From Odontesthes bonariensis (lineage: Eukaryota; Chordata; Actinopteri; Atheriniformes; Atherinopsidae): a stretch of DNA of 64,000 nucleotides. The position numbers and the translations under genes were made by a program. Below the pieces are notes generated by a model that saw only the letters and a program-made list of their open reading frames with translations, did not search any database and was not told the DNA's origin. Shown here one piece after another: positions 13,700-44,016 of the stretch. The DNA lies in assembly GCF_027942865.1 (NCBI RefSeq), contig NC_134509.1, forward strand, positions 7,726,254 through 7,790,253, given 5' to 3'. The stretch's first letter is position 1. Every line of letters starts with the position of its first letter.

Positions 13700-14130
13700 C
13701 ATGAGCAATATCAGCCATCCTTGCTGTGGCTGAGGATTTCTGCTTTGAAGCTGTGGGGTGCCATTTACAGTCTCAGAAAGGCGAGGTCAAAGGCTCAGAA
13801 AGGCGAGGTATGTTCCAAGAAGAAGATTGCGGGAACTACTCTAACTACTTGTGGAGTGGACGTTTTTACAGCTATTTTGCATGTGCTGCGAGGAACTAAT
13901 GAAAAGGGACGCTAAGACAAGCTCAGAGGGGATGTAAGCTGGCGGCTAGTTCGGGCTATCAGTGGCTCCTCAGGCTGTGTGAGCAGGCGCAAGCTGCTGA
14001 CCTCCACGGCTAAGGCCAAGCAAGCAGTCAATAGCTGCTAGTACCCACTTGCATGGCTGCAAGTGCCAGGGTAGCAGTCACTAGCTTCTGGCTAAAGTCT
14101 GTCCCCTCATAACTTGCACTAGCCTATCAT
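13700..14130 (+). repeat. Unclassified dispersed repeat, copy 1
   Basis: Shares blocks with the reverse complement of 20440-20880: GCTGAGGATTTCTGCTTTGA, CTCAGAAAGGCGAGGT, AGGTATGTTCC, GAAGATTG and CTACTTGTGGAGTGGA. The AAAGGCGAGGT block is locally duplicated here (about 13776-13810). I do not recognise the family. No coding capacity or terminal repeats were seen. Confidence 0.6.
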
Positions 14131-16375
14131 TTCATGGTGGGACTAAACTTAGCATTCTCATAAATCCTCATTCACTGCGTGAGGAAAAAGGTTTAGAATC
14201 CCACCCAAGCCATTTTAGATCCATAACTATTTTTTTTTCCATGACAAAAACTTTAAAGTTGACCATTTTGAGAACCACAAATAAGCCTATAGGCTCTTTC
14301 GCTTTTTGGTCGAGGGTTAGTTTATCAACTAGATGCGAGAATAATCTGTTTTACCACAAACACTAGAATTTGCAGGGATCCACTGGCTGATCTTTGCACA
14401 AATGCCTTAAAAAGTACCTAATAAACACATTATGCATTGTACATTGAAACGTTTTACAAGCACTTTCTTTTTTTAGGCACCAACATCATCCAAAGCATCT
14501 CTCTCAAGCACACACTCCTAAAACGGTGTACATTTTAAACTGAGCTTTCGGCTTTAAACGCCATCACCTTTAGGCAAAGGTTGCACGAACTGTTGCTCCA
14601 TTTGTCTGCACTAAAGAGCAATCAGTTTGTCCTTTTTTGCATAATCATCAGGAAAACAGGCTGAGCAAGACTTCTACTCATTAGCCTTGTAAAGGGGGAT
14701 ATTTAACTGTAACCATCGTCACGAGTCACATTTTTTCCAGATAATTACACAAATAACACAAGCAAATAATGGCTAGGGGAAAAAAAACAAAACGCATGAA
14801 AGCAATCTTCTGCGTCTGTTCCAGTTTGCTTAGCCTCATTCTGCCATCATGTGCTGAGAGAGGCATGAGCAGCTGTAGGGCAAAACAGTGAGGTCTATCT
14901 GCGTAAGAAAAAAAACCCACAACAATCTCAGTGTCCTCTCACATATTCTTCCAAATCAACACAACAAAGAACACACACACACGCGGACTACAAGATTAAA
15001 AAGAAAAACGCCAATCAAACTTACACAAAGCCAGCACATAACAACACACACTTCAACATACAAGGCCACCCCAAGGCATGCAAGTCAATTGTGCTCTGAC
15101 TTAAGCTCTCTCAGCTATCAGAAGGTCCTAAAACAGAATTAAAAAAAACTACAGATTCCTTTTATGGTTTTTAGGGTAATAATAATCAATTTTTCTTATA
15201 ATCGGTGGGTGAATAAGTGTGTCTGCAGAGGTCTTCTTGGATGAATGTGAGGACAGAACTCAAAAGAAGAAGAAAATCCATTGCCTTTCCAGTGGATCAC
15301 GAATCTACTTAAAATTCAACAAAATGAGAAAGATACTAAATCACAATATAAACAAGAATTAAAAAAGAAAACGTGAATAAAGGCTGTTTTTCTCTTTTTA
15401 TGTTCTAATTTTCTGTCATTTTGGGGCAACCAGCAAAATGGCTGCCACGAAGGTGAGGTCCTGTTGGAAAAAGAAGGTATTTTAGGCCTAGCCATCACCC
15501 TGACTAAGTCATGTTACTGACTAAATCCAACCAGGAAGTGGCAAAAGTGTTTTATCAAAGTGTTGTTGTGTTATTAACAAAATAGGGCATCCTTGTGGAT
15601 CTTATCTAAGGGTTTGAACAAGCCAATTATAATGGTTGGCTGACTTGTGGCCAGAAGAGGAACTTTATTTTCCTCTGAAGCCACAGTTTGGGATGAAGAC
15701 ATGCAAAAATCCTGCTTATTAGCATTTGCTGCATTAATTAACAGTGTTGAAGTTTGTGAACCTTCTCGTGTTTTTGTCTGGTTTTCCTGCATTTAATGTA
15801 GAGTGTTACACAAAAAAACAACTAAAGCAGTCATAATGTAGTAAAAGAGAGAGATATTGGAGTTTGGTGGGCATTAGTTGCAAGCAATTTTGATGACTGA
15901 ATCAGTGTATTTTGAATCCTCGTATTTACTGACATTGGGCTTTATATTTGACAGTGATTGGAAACAAGGTGCTTTCATAAGATGCTTGTTAACGCTTGTT
16001 AATGCACGAATAACAAGAAACCAAATCAGTTTCTTTGTTCATGTGGGTATCTACCTAAAGTTTCAAGGCTTTTCCTTTCATCCGGTTCACCTAAAGAATT
16101 GTTGCACGTCACTACACCACATTAGGGTTCATTCATTGACTCCTACTTGACTGATTAAATCAGGGAAAAGCGAGAAGATATAATGCTGATTAGAGCTTGG
16201 AAATGTGAGCCCATGAAGTGCATCTTAAACTGAAAGAACTCCTGCCAACAAGTGGGAGCTGTCATCATCACCACGGGACACTGGCCCAGTCCAGGAAGTT
16301 TGTGAAGAGATGCTGCCATTTAATAAAATTTCCTGATTATCAGTCAGCAGTAGCATTGATGCAGAATTAATTTGC
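14131..16375. other. Intergenic DNA upstream of kit, nothing recognised
   Basis: AT-rich sequence with short chance open frames. No exon, tRNA or transposon was recognised. Confidence 0.35.
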
Positions 16376-16430
16376 CTATATATATACTTATATATAGATA
16401 TATCTATATAATATATAGATATATATTTTC
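16376..16430. repeat. TA-rich imperfect palindromic microsatellite
   Basis: TATATA and ATATAGATATAT units form an imperfect self-complementary tract about 340 bp before the kit start codon. Confidence 0.75.
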
Positions 16431-16766
16431 TCCTGCAATGACTGTGTAAAAAGGCTGGCATGGAAACCCTTTTTTTCCGGGTAATAACCGACTCACCACC
16501 TTGGCCAGTGTCCAGCCAATGCGGGACAAATAGAAAGGAGTGGCTGTTCGTCCTGGAGAGGGAGGAGATGAGAGGAGAGAAACAACACTGTTGCTTTAAG
16601 CTCCAGAGATCCATCAGAAGGAGTCGGAGCCTGCGGAATCATTGTGTCCGAGCGACTTGTTCTGTGTTATTCCGGTGGATGGGCTCTGCAGTTTGGCAGC
16701 ACTGGATGGTTATTTCAGCGCTGGAAGCGCATGGACTAGAGTAAAAAGCTCGCAAACCGCCTAATA
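16431..16766 (+). promoter_or_regulatory. Probable kit proximal promoter and 5' UTR
   Basis: This stretch directly precedes the kit signal-peptide exon. No TATA box or start site can be assigned. A GGAGAGGGAGGAGATGAGAG purine tract lies at about 16553-16575. The call is by position. Confidence 0.35.
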
Positions 16767-34032
<17,266 letters not shown>

Positions 34033-35245
34033 AACACACACATGTACACCTTGTTCATTCCTTCCTACTACCACACCAACATTGCTCCGCTCTGAACAAA
34101 ACTAATTCTCCAATGCCTGCACTCCTGCACCTCACACACACTCACACACATTCACACAGCCTGCACAGAGCTCTCAGCCTCAATGTAATCTCCCCATTGT
34201 TGTATTGATCTTTGTGGTAGGTATTTCAGGTGCATGTCTATATAAAGCAGACTCCAGCACTAACTGACCATCAGATACAACATGACCCATCAGCAGTGGG
34301 AGGAGTTTTGGCTCACATTCAGCCTTAGATTACATCTTAAGATGCTTTGGGAAAAACAAAGGCTGTAAGTACATGTACATATGTTACCTGGGGGGGGGGG
34401 TTGTGGATTGAATAAGCAGTGCTGGTGATGTGTGACTACTAGGCTACGAGATCATTTCGTGTCAGATTTGTTTGCCATACTGGAATGTTGTTTTTTTTTT
34501 TTTACATTTTAGGAACACATTTTCTTGTGGAGATAGATGAGAAGAATGATACCAGGGAAGTAAACTATCAAAACACTTGGAAACAGCTGGCCTGGCTCTG
34601 TCTTTAGCTACATTACGGCACAGCTCCGGCTTCCAATTGAAAGGGCAGGCGTCAAAGTGTTATCGTCTTCTCATCTCTTTCTCAGCTGAAATACTGGCAC
34701 ATCATTTGGTCATTGTCACTGGATTTGTGAAAGGTTGTTGTTTTTGATAGGCCTTTGAATAAACATGCTGTCATGCCTTGGTCATCTCCGATAGGACCAG
34801 TGTCCCTAAAGAGAACCTAATGAGCCATAGAAAGTGGCGCGCAAGCAATGATACAGAATGAAAACAAGATAAAGCCATAAGTTACGTAAACACCAACCCT
34901 CATCTGTGTGTTGTAGCTTTGAATACTGTGACTAACTGGTGCGTTATTCTATGTATTTTACGGATAACCATTTCTTTAGCGAGGCCACTGAGGCCAGGGT
35001 TTTAGGACTGTTTGTGTGCTTTTTATTGTTTTATTGTCAACAATGTATGCAATGTAAATACGATAGAGATGTGCCTTTAGATTTTTCTTTTCTTTTCTTT
35101 TTCTAAATATTTGATGCATTTCGTTTGTGACAGTGTTGAGAAATGGCGAGCAGAAGAGAGCTTCTGCACTCTGGTTTTGAGGTTCTTGCAGTTTTGATAC
35201 AGTTGGTCGACTTGTAATAATAAAGTACCTGTGATGGTGGAACCA
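34033..35245 (+). other. Probable kit 3' UTR
   Basis: AATAAA signals occur at 34758-34763 and 35219-35224, the latter followed by GT-rich sequence (GTACCTGTGATGGTGG), so the 3' UTR may be 0.75-1.2 kb. Short CACACA-rich and T-rich tracts occur. No other gene was seen. The end is inferred from signals only. Confidence 0.5.
35219..35224 (+). terminator. Candidate kit distal polyadenylation signal
   Basis: AATAAA on the plus strand followed within 20 bp by GT-rich sequence. It is about 1.2 kb after the kit stop codon. Confidence 0.45.
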
Positions 35246-35473
35246 AACGCACGGTGCCAGCTTTCTTCCTCATATCACTGCTCCTGTGAAGTGCGAGTGT
35301 GCCACACGCTGGAAGCTCTTCTGATGCAGTCAAAGAATGCCGCTGCATCGCCAAAGTTTGTCTTTTAGCGTGGACCAAAGTGTTTGGAGGAACACCTCTT
35401 TGGCCATTCCACGAATGTGGCCAAAAACAAACCAGAACCCGAAAAGGTGCCTCGTTTAATATTTGCAACTCTT

Positions 35474-35479
35474 TTTATT
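35474..35479 (-). terminator. Candidate clock polyadenylation signal
   Basis: AATAAA on the minus strand (TTTATT on plus), about 250 bp from the candidate distal kit signal on the other strand. Confidence 0.35.
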
Positions 35480-37647
35480 TTCAAATTGACAGGGTGGGCT
35501 ATCATAATTGCAAACATTTTTGCTTCAAAATATTATTTTTTTTACATTAGACTTTGGGGTATAGGGGAGCACAGTTCAAGAGCAGAAGAAGGGATATACA
35601 CACATACAGTACAGGTAAGCATAGCACCATTTTACACTGAATACTGGTATTCTTATCTTTGTGTATGTGTACAGTATTATACTAGAACTAGACTCTTTAA
35701 AACAAAACTGTGGTAGAAAAGTGATCGGTGTGTCTGTGTGAAAGGGGGGGGGGGGGGCCTCGCTGTCTCGTGAATGCGCCTCAAACAACCAATGCTTCCG
35801 TTTCCAACAGCTTCCGAACCCTGTTTCCAACCAAATGTCAAACATATCGTCGCAAGAACTAAACATTTGTAATAGCAAAACGTTCAGTTTCTTTAACGAT
35901 GCAAAAATCTGTAAGAAAAAAAAAAAAAATCTGTATTTCAGATTGTAAATGTGGAATCTTGTGGAAAGAATAGTCTTCTATGACACCCCTCCGTTTCCTT
36001 CATAACAAAGCCAGACAAAAGTTCTCCATATTTAACAGTCACAACATCCATTAGTCTCTTTTAAAACACCTTTACATTCTTTGGGCTGGGTATCAGTGAT
36101 ACAACCTTTAAACATTTCAGTACTACCCTTTGAGGGATACCTTAAACACAGACTGCTCTATTGAGGTTTTGCTATGTGATGAGTGAAAGACCCGACTCAA
36201 ATAACTGTTAAAAAGCTCTCTACGACACCTTACTCGAGGACATACTCACAAAGACAATTCCCTATTTAATAAAAAATTTAGTTGTGGTTTTTTTTTTTCC
36301 CTAGGAGGGTTAGTATTAGACTTGGCTGATGCGTAGTTATTGTGATAAGTGTGCGTTTAGCAATCTGTTGTTGGTTGAACAATAACAGTCTCTTATCTTC
36401 TTCATAGCCAGACACGTGACCAGTGCTCTGCATCGCCTAACATGCATCCTTTTCCACTCACACATCGGTTTCCATATGAAAAATATAATGGGTTACAGTG
36501 ACGGCTTCCATGCACACAGTCTCTCCCGTCTCTCACACAAACACGTATTCAAGCTGAGCTGTCCCACACACAAACTTGTACAATACTGAGCCCAACCAGA
36601 GAGGACGTTTCTTGACAATTACTTCTTTATACTGCAACGCAAGAACTGATTGGCTATCGCCAGGGGTAACCAATACTGACCCCCAAGTGATAAAAGAAGT
36701 AGGATCGAGGAAAGGAGATGCTATATTCACACAAACGCACACGCAACCACCCACACACACTATCTTTCCTACACTCAGACAAAACAACACATTCAAAACG
36801 CTCCTTTGCCAACCATTACACTCCTCCAGTCCAAGGCTTTTCTGTTTGATATGGCTTATCACTAGGACATAGACTGAGCCAAAATCCATTTCTGTCTTCA
36901 GAAATGGACCTGGGCCCGGTACTGCTTTCAACTGCTGTTTGAAAAGTGAGACAAGTGAACCGAACTGCATGAGGTTTTCTGAGGCTAAGAAGGAGAAAGA
37001 AGGATGAAACACTGATGATACAGCAGACCGTGAGGATGTCAGGACAAATCCAGACGTAATAATACTACGAAGTCCATTTTTTACCCCTCTCTTTGGAATC
37101 TACCCCCTCCATTTGTACGTCAACAAGGAAAGAGGGACGGCTTTCTGTAATCTGGGCCACCCCCCCCCTCACCCTGGACAGCGTTTCCTCTGGTCTTTTG
37201 CAGCATCACTGTCTAATCCTTCCTGGTCTGGTTCCAGACTGAGGCAGAAGCAAAAAAAAACTTTCCACATTCCTGAGAGAACAAGTACCATATCCAGCAA
37301 CTTCAAAACCATTACTAAGTCAAAAACATTGTAAGACACAATGGGGCGACAAAAAAAAAACAAAAAACAGAGCAACCAGACACGCCCATGCTCACTCATG
37401 CACACGAGGATTGTATTCTCAAAAAAAACAAAAAAAAAACACTCATTAGCTCACAGAATCACACCACGGATTACAAACAACTAGGTCTCAACAGTGATTT
37501 ACTGTACACAACCACATCAAGTGCTAACGTTTTCAGGAGGTTGAGGATATACTGTTTGTTACGTATAGGGCTCTCCGACTGTTAAAAAATAATCCCTACT
37601 ATATACACACGCATGTACTTTATCAGGGGTAATATCTTGTTGGAAAA

Positions 37648-37671
37648 TATATATATATATATATATATATG
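37648..37671. repeat. (AT)n microsatellite in clock 3' UTR
   Basis: About 12 uninterrupted AT units. Confidence 0.9.
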
Positions 37672-37982
37672 CCTTTGAAGTTTTATTTTGGAAAAAAGAA
37701 AAAAAACAAAAACTAATTGTCTATGTTATTGGCACTTGGAATCACTAAACCCGTTATACGCACAGTAATCATCCTGCAAATAATTCAGTTAAACTGGAAT
37801 CTAGTTTTTTTTCTCGTCAAACATAATTCGTAATTACAAAGTTAAAAGATTTTTTTTGTCTCAGAGACACAGTGTTTAAAAGCAACTCCCACAGAAACAC
37901 CCCAGCCCGACCAATTTTTTTAAAACGCGTGGCCAAATCTTTAAAGCCTCATTCTGGACTTTCTTTTTTTTTTTTTTTCTTA

Positions 37983-38011
37983 GAGAAGGGGGAGGGGGAG
38001 GGGAGAGGGGG
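37983..38011 (+). repeat. G-rich tract, possible G-quadruplex on the plus strand
   Basis: Four or more G runs separated by single A residues (GGGGGAGGGGGAGGGG pattern). In clock mRNA it would be a C-rich tract, so any quadruplex would form on the non-transcript strand. Confidence 0.5.
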
Positions 38012-38514
38012 TCTTTGCTCCGTCTTTGACCAAAAAAACACTTAAAAGTAAAAACTCATTTTTCAAAAGCGACTAATAAAAGCTTACACAGTTATTCTTT
38101 CCATGCAATCATATAAAATACTACATTTCTGTTAGGCTATACTGAATATTTACATGGTTGTTTTTTTAGTTTTTGTTTGAAATCATACAGTAAATCTGTA
38201 CATGGTCAGTCCGCTTTGAGACGCCTTCGGAAAGAGTCCGTGCGTGCTTTCAGGTTTTCACAAAGACTGAATCTCTCTCGCATTCCACCTCTGGAGACGA
38301 AACAGGTATTTTATCCATCGCGTTGCCATGGTGACAGTCTCTGGCGAGTTCCTTTCGGACTCACAGCCTTTCCTCTTTGCTATGATAAATTTATTTTAGG
38401 AGGGGAAGAGAGAAAGGAAAGATTGCGGCAGCCGCGCAAATGAAACGACCATATGTGGCGTTTAGGAGTTTAAATTCACCCGCTTTTCTCCCTTAACGCA
38501 TCTTCCTCCAGGCT

Positions 38515-38706
38515 TCACTGTGGTTGGCTGCTGACGCTGTCAGTCCTGTGTGACGACGGGGCTTTCTGCTGTTTCTGGGGATGAGATTTGGCCTGCTGCT
38601 GGTGCCTCTGATGGTGAGATTGTTGCTGCTGCTGTTGCCTTTGCTGCTGCTGCTGCTGCTGTTGTTGTTGTTGTTGTTGCTGTTGCTGTTGCTGTTGTTG
38701 TTGTTG

Positions 38707-38737
<31 letters not shown>

Positions 38738-41173
38738 TGTGAATGTGTTGCCTGGGAGAAAGTTCCCTGTTGTTGAAGTGGGAAAGCTGCCTGCAGAATC
38801 AGCTGGGTGGACTGGTTGCTATGCAGAAGTCGCGTGCCCTGGAAGCAAATCAGAGCAATAATTTTAGGAATCGAGCCAACTATTTCTCTGTTTTTCCCCT
38901 CATTCTTTCATGTCATTAAAAGTCTTTTTACTCTTCTCAAACACTGGCTGTTTTAATATTTAACAATCACTCAGTTTAGCACAAAGGTCAAACATCTGTT
39001 TAGCTAAACAAAACACATGGATGACATAATATCTGAAAGATACTTCATAATAGTTTCACTTAGCGAGACGTTTTGCTTTCCTCTGATACCTGTAAGAATT
39101 GCTGTTGCTGCTGCTGCCCCTGCTGGCTGCTCTGTGCCACTACAGTCGTCTGGTTCTGGTTGTCGGGCTGCCCTTGAGTTGGCTGGGCCGGCTGCAGAGT
39201 CAGGGTCTGGGCCTGCCCCCCTTGCTGAAGTGACACGGAGTGTTGACAAAAGGATACAGTCCAAGAATGGAGTCAATTAACCTTTTCATCTGTTCTATTT
39301 CAAATACAGTCAGTTACTACTTTGAGACTGACACCTTTTCTGTCATAAGTTAGGTTTCTCTCATTCCTCTCGAGAGATGGAAAAAATCCACTTTTTTCAA
39401 AAATGGCTAAACTATCAATATTATCAACAACGAACTTTGTTGTTTAACAAACATCTTTAAAATCTAATACTTTGCTCTTGATGAACAATTAGCTTGCACC
39501 GTCATTTCCAACAATTTAAACAAAACTTTCCAAGGATGATTTTCAGGGCTTATAAGCTGATGTTACGTGTAATTTGAAACGTTCGGAGTACAGAGTACAA
39601 TCTATCTGAAATGTTTGTGTATTTACCTGTTGACCACCAAAGGGGTTGTACGCAGTCACCACCTGCCCCATGAACATAGAGGTGGGCACCATGACAGCGC
39701 CACATGCATGCATTGGAGCCGTCACCAGCTTGGTCACCAGCTGCTGCCCTGCTGGGAATCTGGAAGGTATCATTTTAAGAAAGAAAAAGTATATTAGTCT
39801 CGATGTATAATACTGTGCGTTTACAATTCAAATTGTAATTTACAGTTTGGACTGAGAAATGAGTTGTGGTGTAAAAGGATTAAAGTTTGACGGTCTTCTT
39901 ACCGGATCTGTCGGTCCTGTGTGAAGGTAGCCACAGCTGTGCCTTGCGGCGTGTTGCTTTGTGGCAGGCTGGTGCTGATCTGCAGCACGTTTGGCTGCCC
40001 TGGCTGGGAAATCATCATGGTGTTGTATAGCTGAGTGGACACAGAGCCCTGGTTCTGGGGCTGAGCCTGGGCGGATTGCTGAGGCTGACGCTGGGGCTAC
40101 AAACAGGCAGCAGAGGAAGACGTTCGTGACACTTCATTTTTTAATATCCATCATATTAGACAAAAAAAAAAACATTCTTTATTCACGATCTTGCATGTAT
40201 AAGGTGGTGACAAAGGAAATATAGTGGATTGAAAGGTTATATTGATGTCACTTTTAAAGATTCTTGTATTTTCTGTTTCTGTAGACACACAATGTGTGCT
40301 GGGCTGGTCTTAAAGGTCTTCAAACATGACACCTAACAAAAAATAAAAAACATTTCACAAGAGCTGTGTGTGGAGAATTTCTGTTCTTTACACAAACTAT
40401 ACTTGCTGCTATGACAATGTTTCCCTATAATTGTGAGGGCTCACTCGAGCTCCTCATGATACAAAGATAAAAAAGTCAATCAGTGCTCTTATTTACAGAC
40501 ATGAAAGAAATGACTGGTCACCGCAAAAATCGGCTGCTTCTGCTTCAAGAGAATCAACGTCCCCGGATGAAAACCGGAGAGTTCAGACGGAGATCAGAAG
40601 CTTTTTATCTAAAAATAATAAGCATAATATACCCGACCCTTGTATATGTCTGAAACTACTGGTCTTGTTTTTGTTTTCCCGTTAGTGACGACTTCACAGC
40701 GTTACTGCAGTAACGCAGCCCGGGTCACCACCCGGCGACACCGCTCGGCCTAGTTTTTTCACTCCAAACCAGGTGCAGGAATTGAGCTATGAGGCATCGT
40801 TTCAACATTTCGCTTCACACGTGGACGGAAACGCTGCTCTTTCTTGAACCATCCCAGAATGGTTTAGGCCCAAAATACATCTGTGATATTTTCAGAGAAT
40901 ATAAACTGTCTGGACTGTTGCTTGTTTTTAAATTCATTTAAATTATTTTATTTGTTTCTCTTTCTCTTTGTTTTGTACATGAAATGTGGTATACAAATAA
41001 ATTTGATTTGATTTGATTTACTGTTTGTGAAAAGTTTCGCATGAATGCCATCAATAGTGTTGAAGGTTCACACGATGAATAGAGAGGCTGTTGCTACGTG
41101 GTGTTCCCAGATGAGATTTTATCTTATCTTCTGATCTGAACTTTGACTAACATGGCAGCTTTGTCATAAGATA

Positions 41174-41229
<56 letters not shown>

Positions 41230-43974
41230 TATCCCACCTGCGTGAGAGTGTTGGTCTGCTGCTGTAAGCTCTGTTGAGGGGGAGGAGCCTGCTGCTGAAT
41301 GGTGAGTTGCATAGTTCCTGGATGGACGGGGTTAATCGTTGTTTGCTGGACCTGATGGGTCAAAGCAGCCGCTTGCTGGACCGAGCCCACCTGTGGGAGC
41401 TGTACATTCATAGCTCCACCCTGCTGCAGCAACATCTGTCAGGAGACATTAAATGTCAGTCCACAGCGGTCAGGGTGTCTCGATTTGACACTGGATGACC
41501 TTTCTCTTTTTCATTTGTTTGTTTCTAATGAGCGTAATGCGTTTTTTCTTTTTTTTTATAGCAACAAAAGAGTGATCTACAGACTCATTCAGGCAGCGAG
41601 GGTCTGCTATTGCCGTTCACTCTTAACAGAAGTAGAATATAGATTCACAAGTTGTCATGTCATATATCTACCAAAAACTGACTGTGCATTCATGCTATGC
41701 GATATGAAACATTAGGACAATAAGATCTTGTGTCTACAGCTCACCTGTATGCCCTGACCCTGGACTCTTTGCAGCTGCTCCTGGATGTGTCGGAGCTCAT
41801 CCTGCTGCCGCTGGATGTTGTCCTGGATCAGTCTGGTCCTCTGCTCAAGCTGATCTTTAAGGTGCTGCATGGCGTTCACCTGCGCCGTGAACTCCATCGC
41901 CGGCTGGTGGCAGAAAGGAAGAATCAAGAAAAAACAAGAAAAAACAAGTATATGCACATCCAAATCCACATATGGTTGCAGCCACACATCATTTTCACCA
42001 TTCATGAATCCAACTTCAGTTTTCATCATCGATTGATCAGCAGTCAGCATTTGATTTGTGAACATAACGCAAAGAAAACCAAGAATAAATGCACTACTTA
42101 TAAACTTTCTTTTATAAGTAGTGCTCAAGAACTTTTCTTTCTTGAGGAAAGACAAATGTTTGAGTGATAAACATGTTGTCAAAAGTTGAATCCCAAAGAC
42201 GCGGGTGTAGTTCCACAGTTCTCACCTGTACATTTGTCTGAAGCTGCTGTGATTGTTGCTGCTGAGTGATCATGTCTGGATTTACGCTCTGCCCCGTGGT
42301 CTGAGAGCTCATAGACTGCAAATATACATAAGATAAACGAGAATTGTGACGAATGAAGTGTATACATTTTGCGACCCTCCCCGAGGACACCTCGATGCGT
42401 CCACAGCCTGCGCTGTGGACCAACGCACGCTGAGCTGTCATCAAACTGCTCCTCCCTTTTGACAATTAACCTTACGTCACCAACATTCTCTTCTGGCTTG
42501 CTGACACCTGCGATAACACTCCATTCGAGGCTCAGAAGAAAATGAGGTGACCCACAAGTTTGATTCATTTCTACGTGATGAGATAAGAAGGAAAATGTTT
42601 GTTCCAACTGCCTGTTGCCCACAACTCAAATGGATGTAACTGCCCAGATTTTCTGGCGGTTGTGTGTTTTCTGGCGGCATCACAAAATAACAGTTTGGTT
42701 GCTGCAGCCCGTTTCATGTGGTGCCCAAAAGCCACTGGACAGATATACATATAAAAAGAGAGCGGTTATTTAATGAGAATAGAAAATCCAGAGGATGTTC
42801 CATGAACCTGACAGTCAGATTGACAGTTTCACAAAAAATGCAAAGAATATTAATGCAAAAGCCATGAAAGAACCACAATCAGCTGTTATTTAACCATTTT
42901 CTCCTTCTATTATTTGCCCATGCTGACAGAGGCTCATTTAATCTGTCCACAGAACTTTGATTCACTAAATGTCCACTTAAGCGACTGAAACTCCTTCTCC
43001 ATTAAAGAAACAATGATGTAGAAATGTGTGACATTTGGTCAATCACATCCCACCTTGCTGCTGATGGAGGAAGGACGCTGTGGTGTCATATCCATGGTGG
43101 ACGCCAGTGACTGTCGAGGAGGCGTGGCCGTGTCCATGTGCATCTTGGGAGCTGTTGCTGCAGAATAGACAGAATTATTGATGAACAAGAGTCGTATTCA
43201 GATCCCGATGGCACACATCGCCATCTATACTGCATGGCTTGGTCATCCTCTGAATCGCACAGGAATGTCACTCACTCCCCTTTATAGCGTATGTTAACTG
43301 ACATTATACACAAACATTGTGTGTCCATTTATGTCCTTACAGGTGCAAGTGTTGTCAGAGACATGCGACGAGGACTTGCGGGAACTCCTCGAAGAGGTTG
43401 AGGGTGTTCGGCTGCGGTCAAATCTCTCCAGAGCCTCCTTCAGGCTGGATGTATTAAGCTGTGACTCTGACCCAGAGTCCTGACTCTGGAGAAGAGATTA
43501 CAGACACGAGAAGGTAGATAAATATGCTGGTGGTAGTCAAATCCGACTGAACGAAAGCCTACAGATTGTACAGCATGTGAACATCCTTCAGCCCATAATA
43601 TAAATACACACCAATAGCTGTTACATGGTCGTGCAGAAAAAAGGTCACTTATAAACAAATATCAGAATAATGTAACGATCTTAACGTTGTACGAGTGTGA
43701 ATTTCAACTTAAAACATCACTGGACAATTTTTTTTGCTCTTCGGGTCTCTCTACAGTTGTGAGATGTAGCGCTACTCTCGTAAAAACAAACCACAAAACA
43801 CATCCAGAAGCTGCCAAATATGTCAGGAGAGCAGGTAATGTTACAGGATCTGACAAGAATATGACTGCTTTTAAAAAAAAAAAAATGTTATACTTTTAAT
43901 GATCATTTTTGAAGGATCTGAATGTGGCGTCTGTGTGAAATCAATGCATGTGCCTGTGTAAAGTTCCTTGTATG

Positions 43975-44016
<42 letters not shown>

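Larger units (their letters stand above)
35450..38514 (-). other. Probable clock 3' UTR
   Basis: About 3 kb between the clock stop codon and a minus-strand AATAAA at 35474-35479. It is rich in A/T homopolymers and contains an (AT)n run and a purine tract. Open frames on both strands (up to 159 codons) lack family motifs. A long clock 3' UTR is usual in vertebrates, but the end point is inferred and earlier signals may be used. Confidence 0.45.

Noticed and set aside
36533-37012. 159-codon minus-strand open frame in the clock 3' region
   Set aside because: Contains low-complexity runs and no domain. It lies in the likely clock 3' UTR.
38550-38861. Open frame rich in Ala and Val on the plus strand
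   Set aside because: It is the antisense reading of the clock glutamine tract (CTG/TTG triplets in another frame) and has no independent support.
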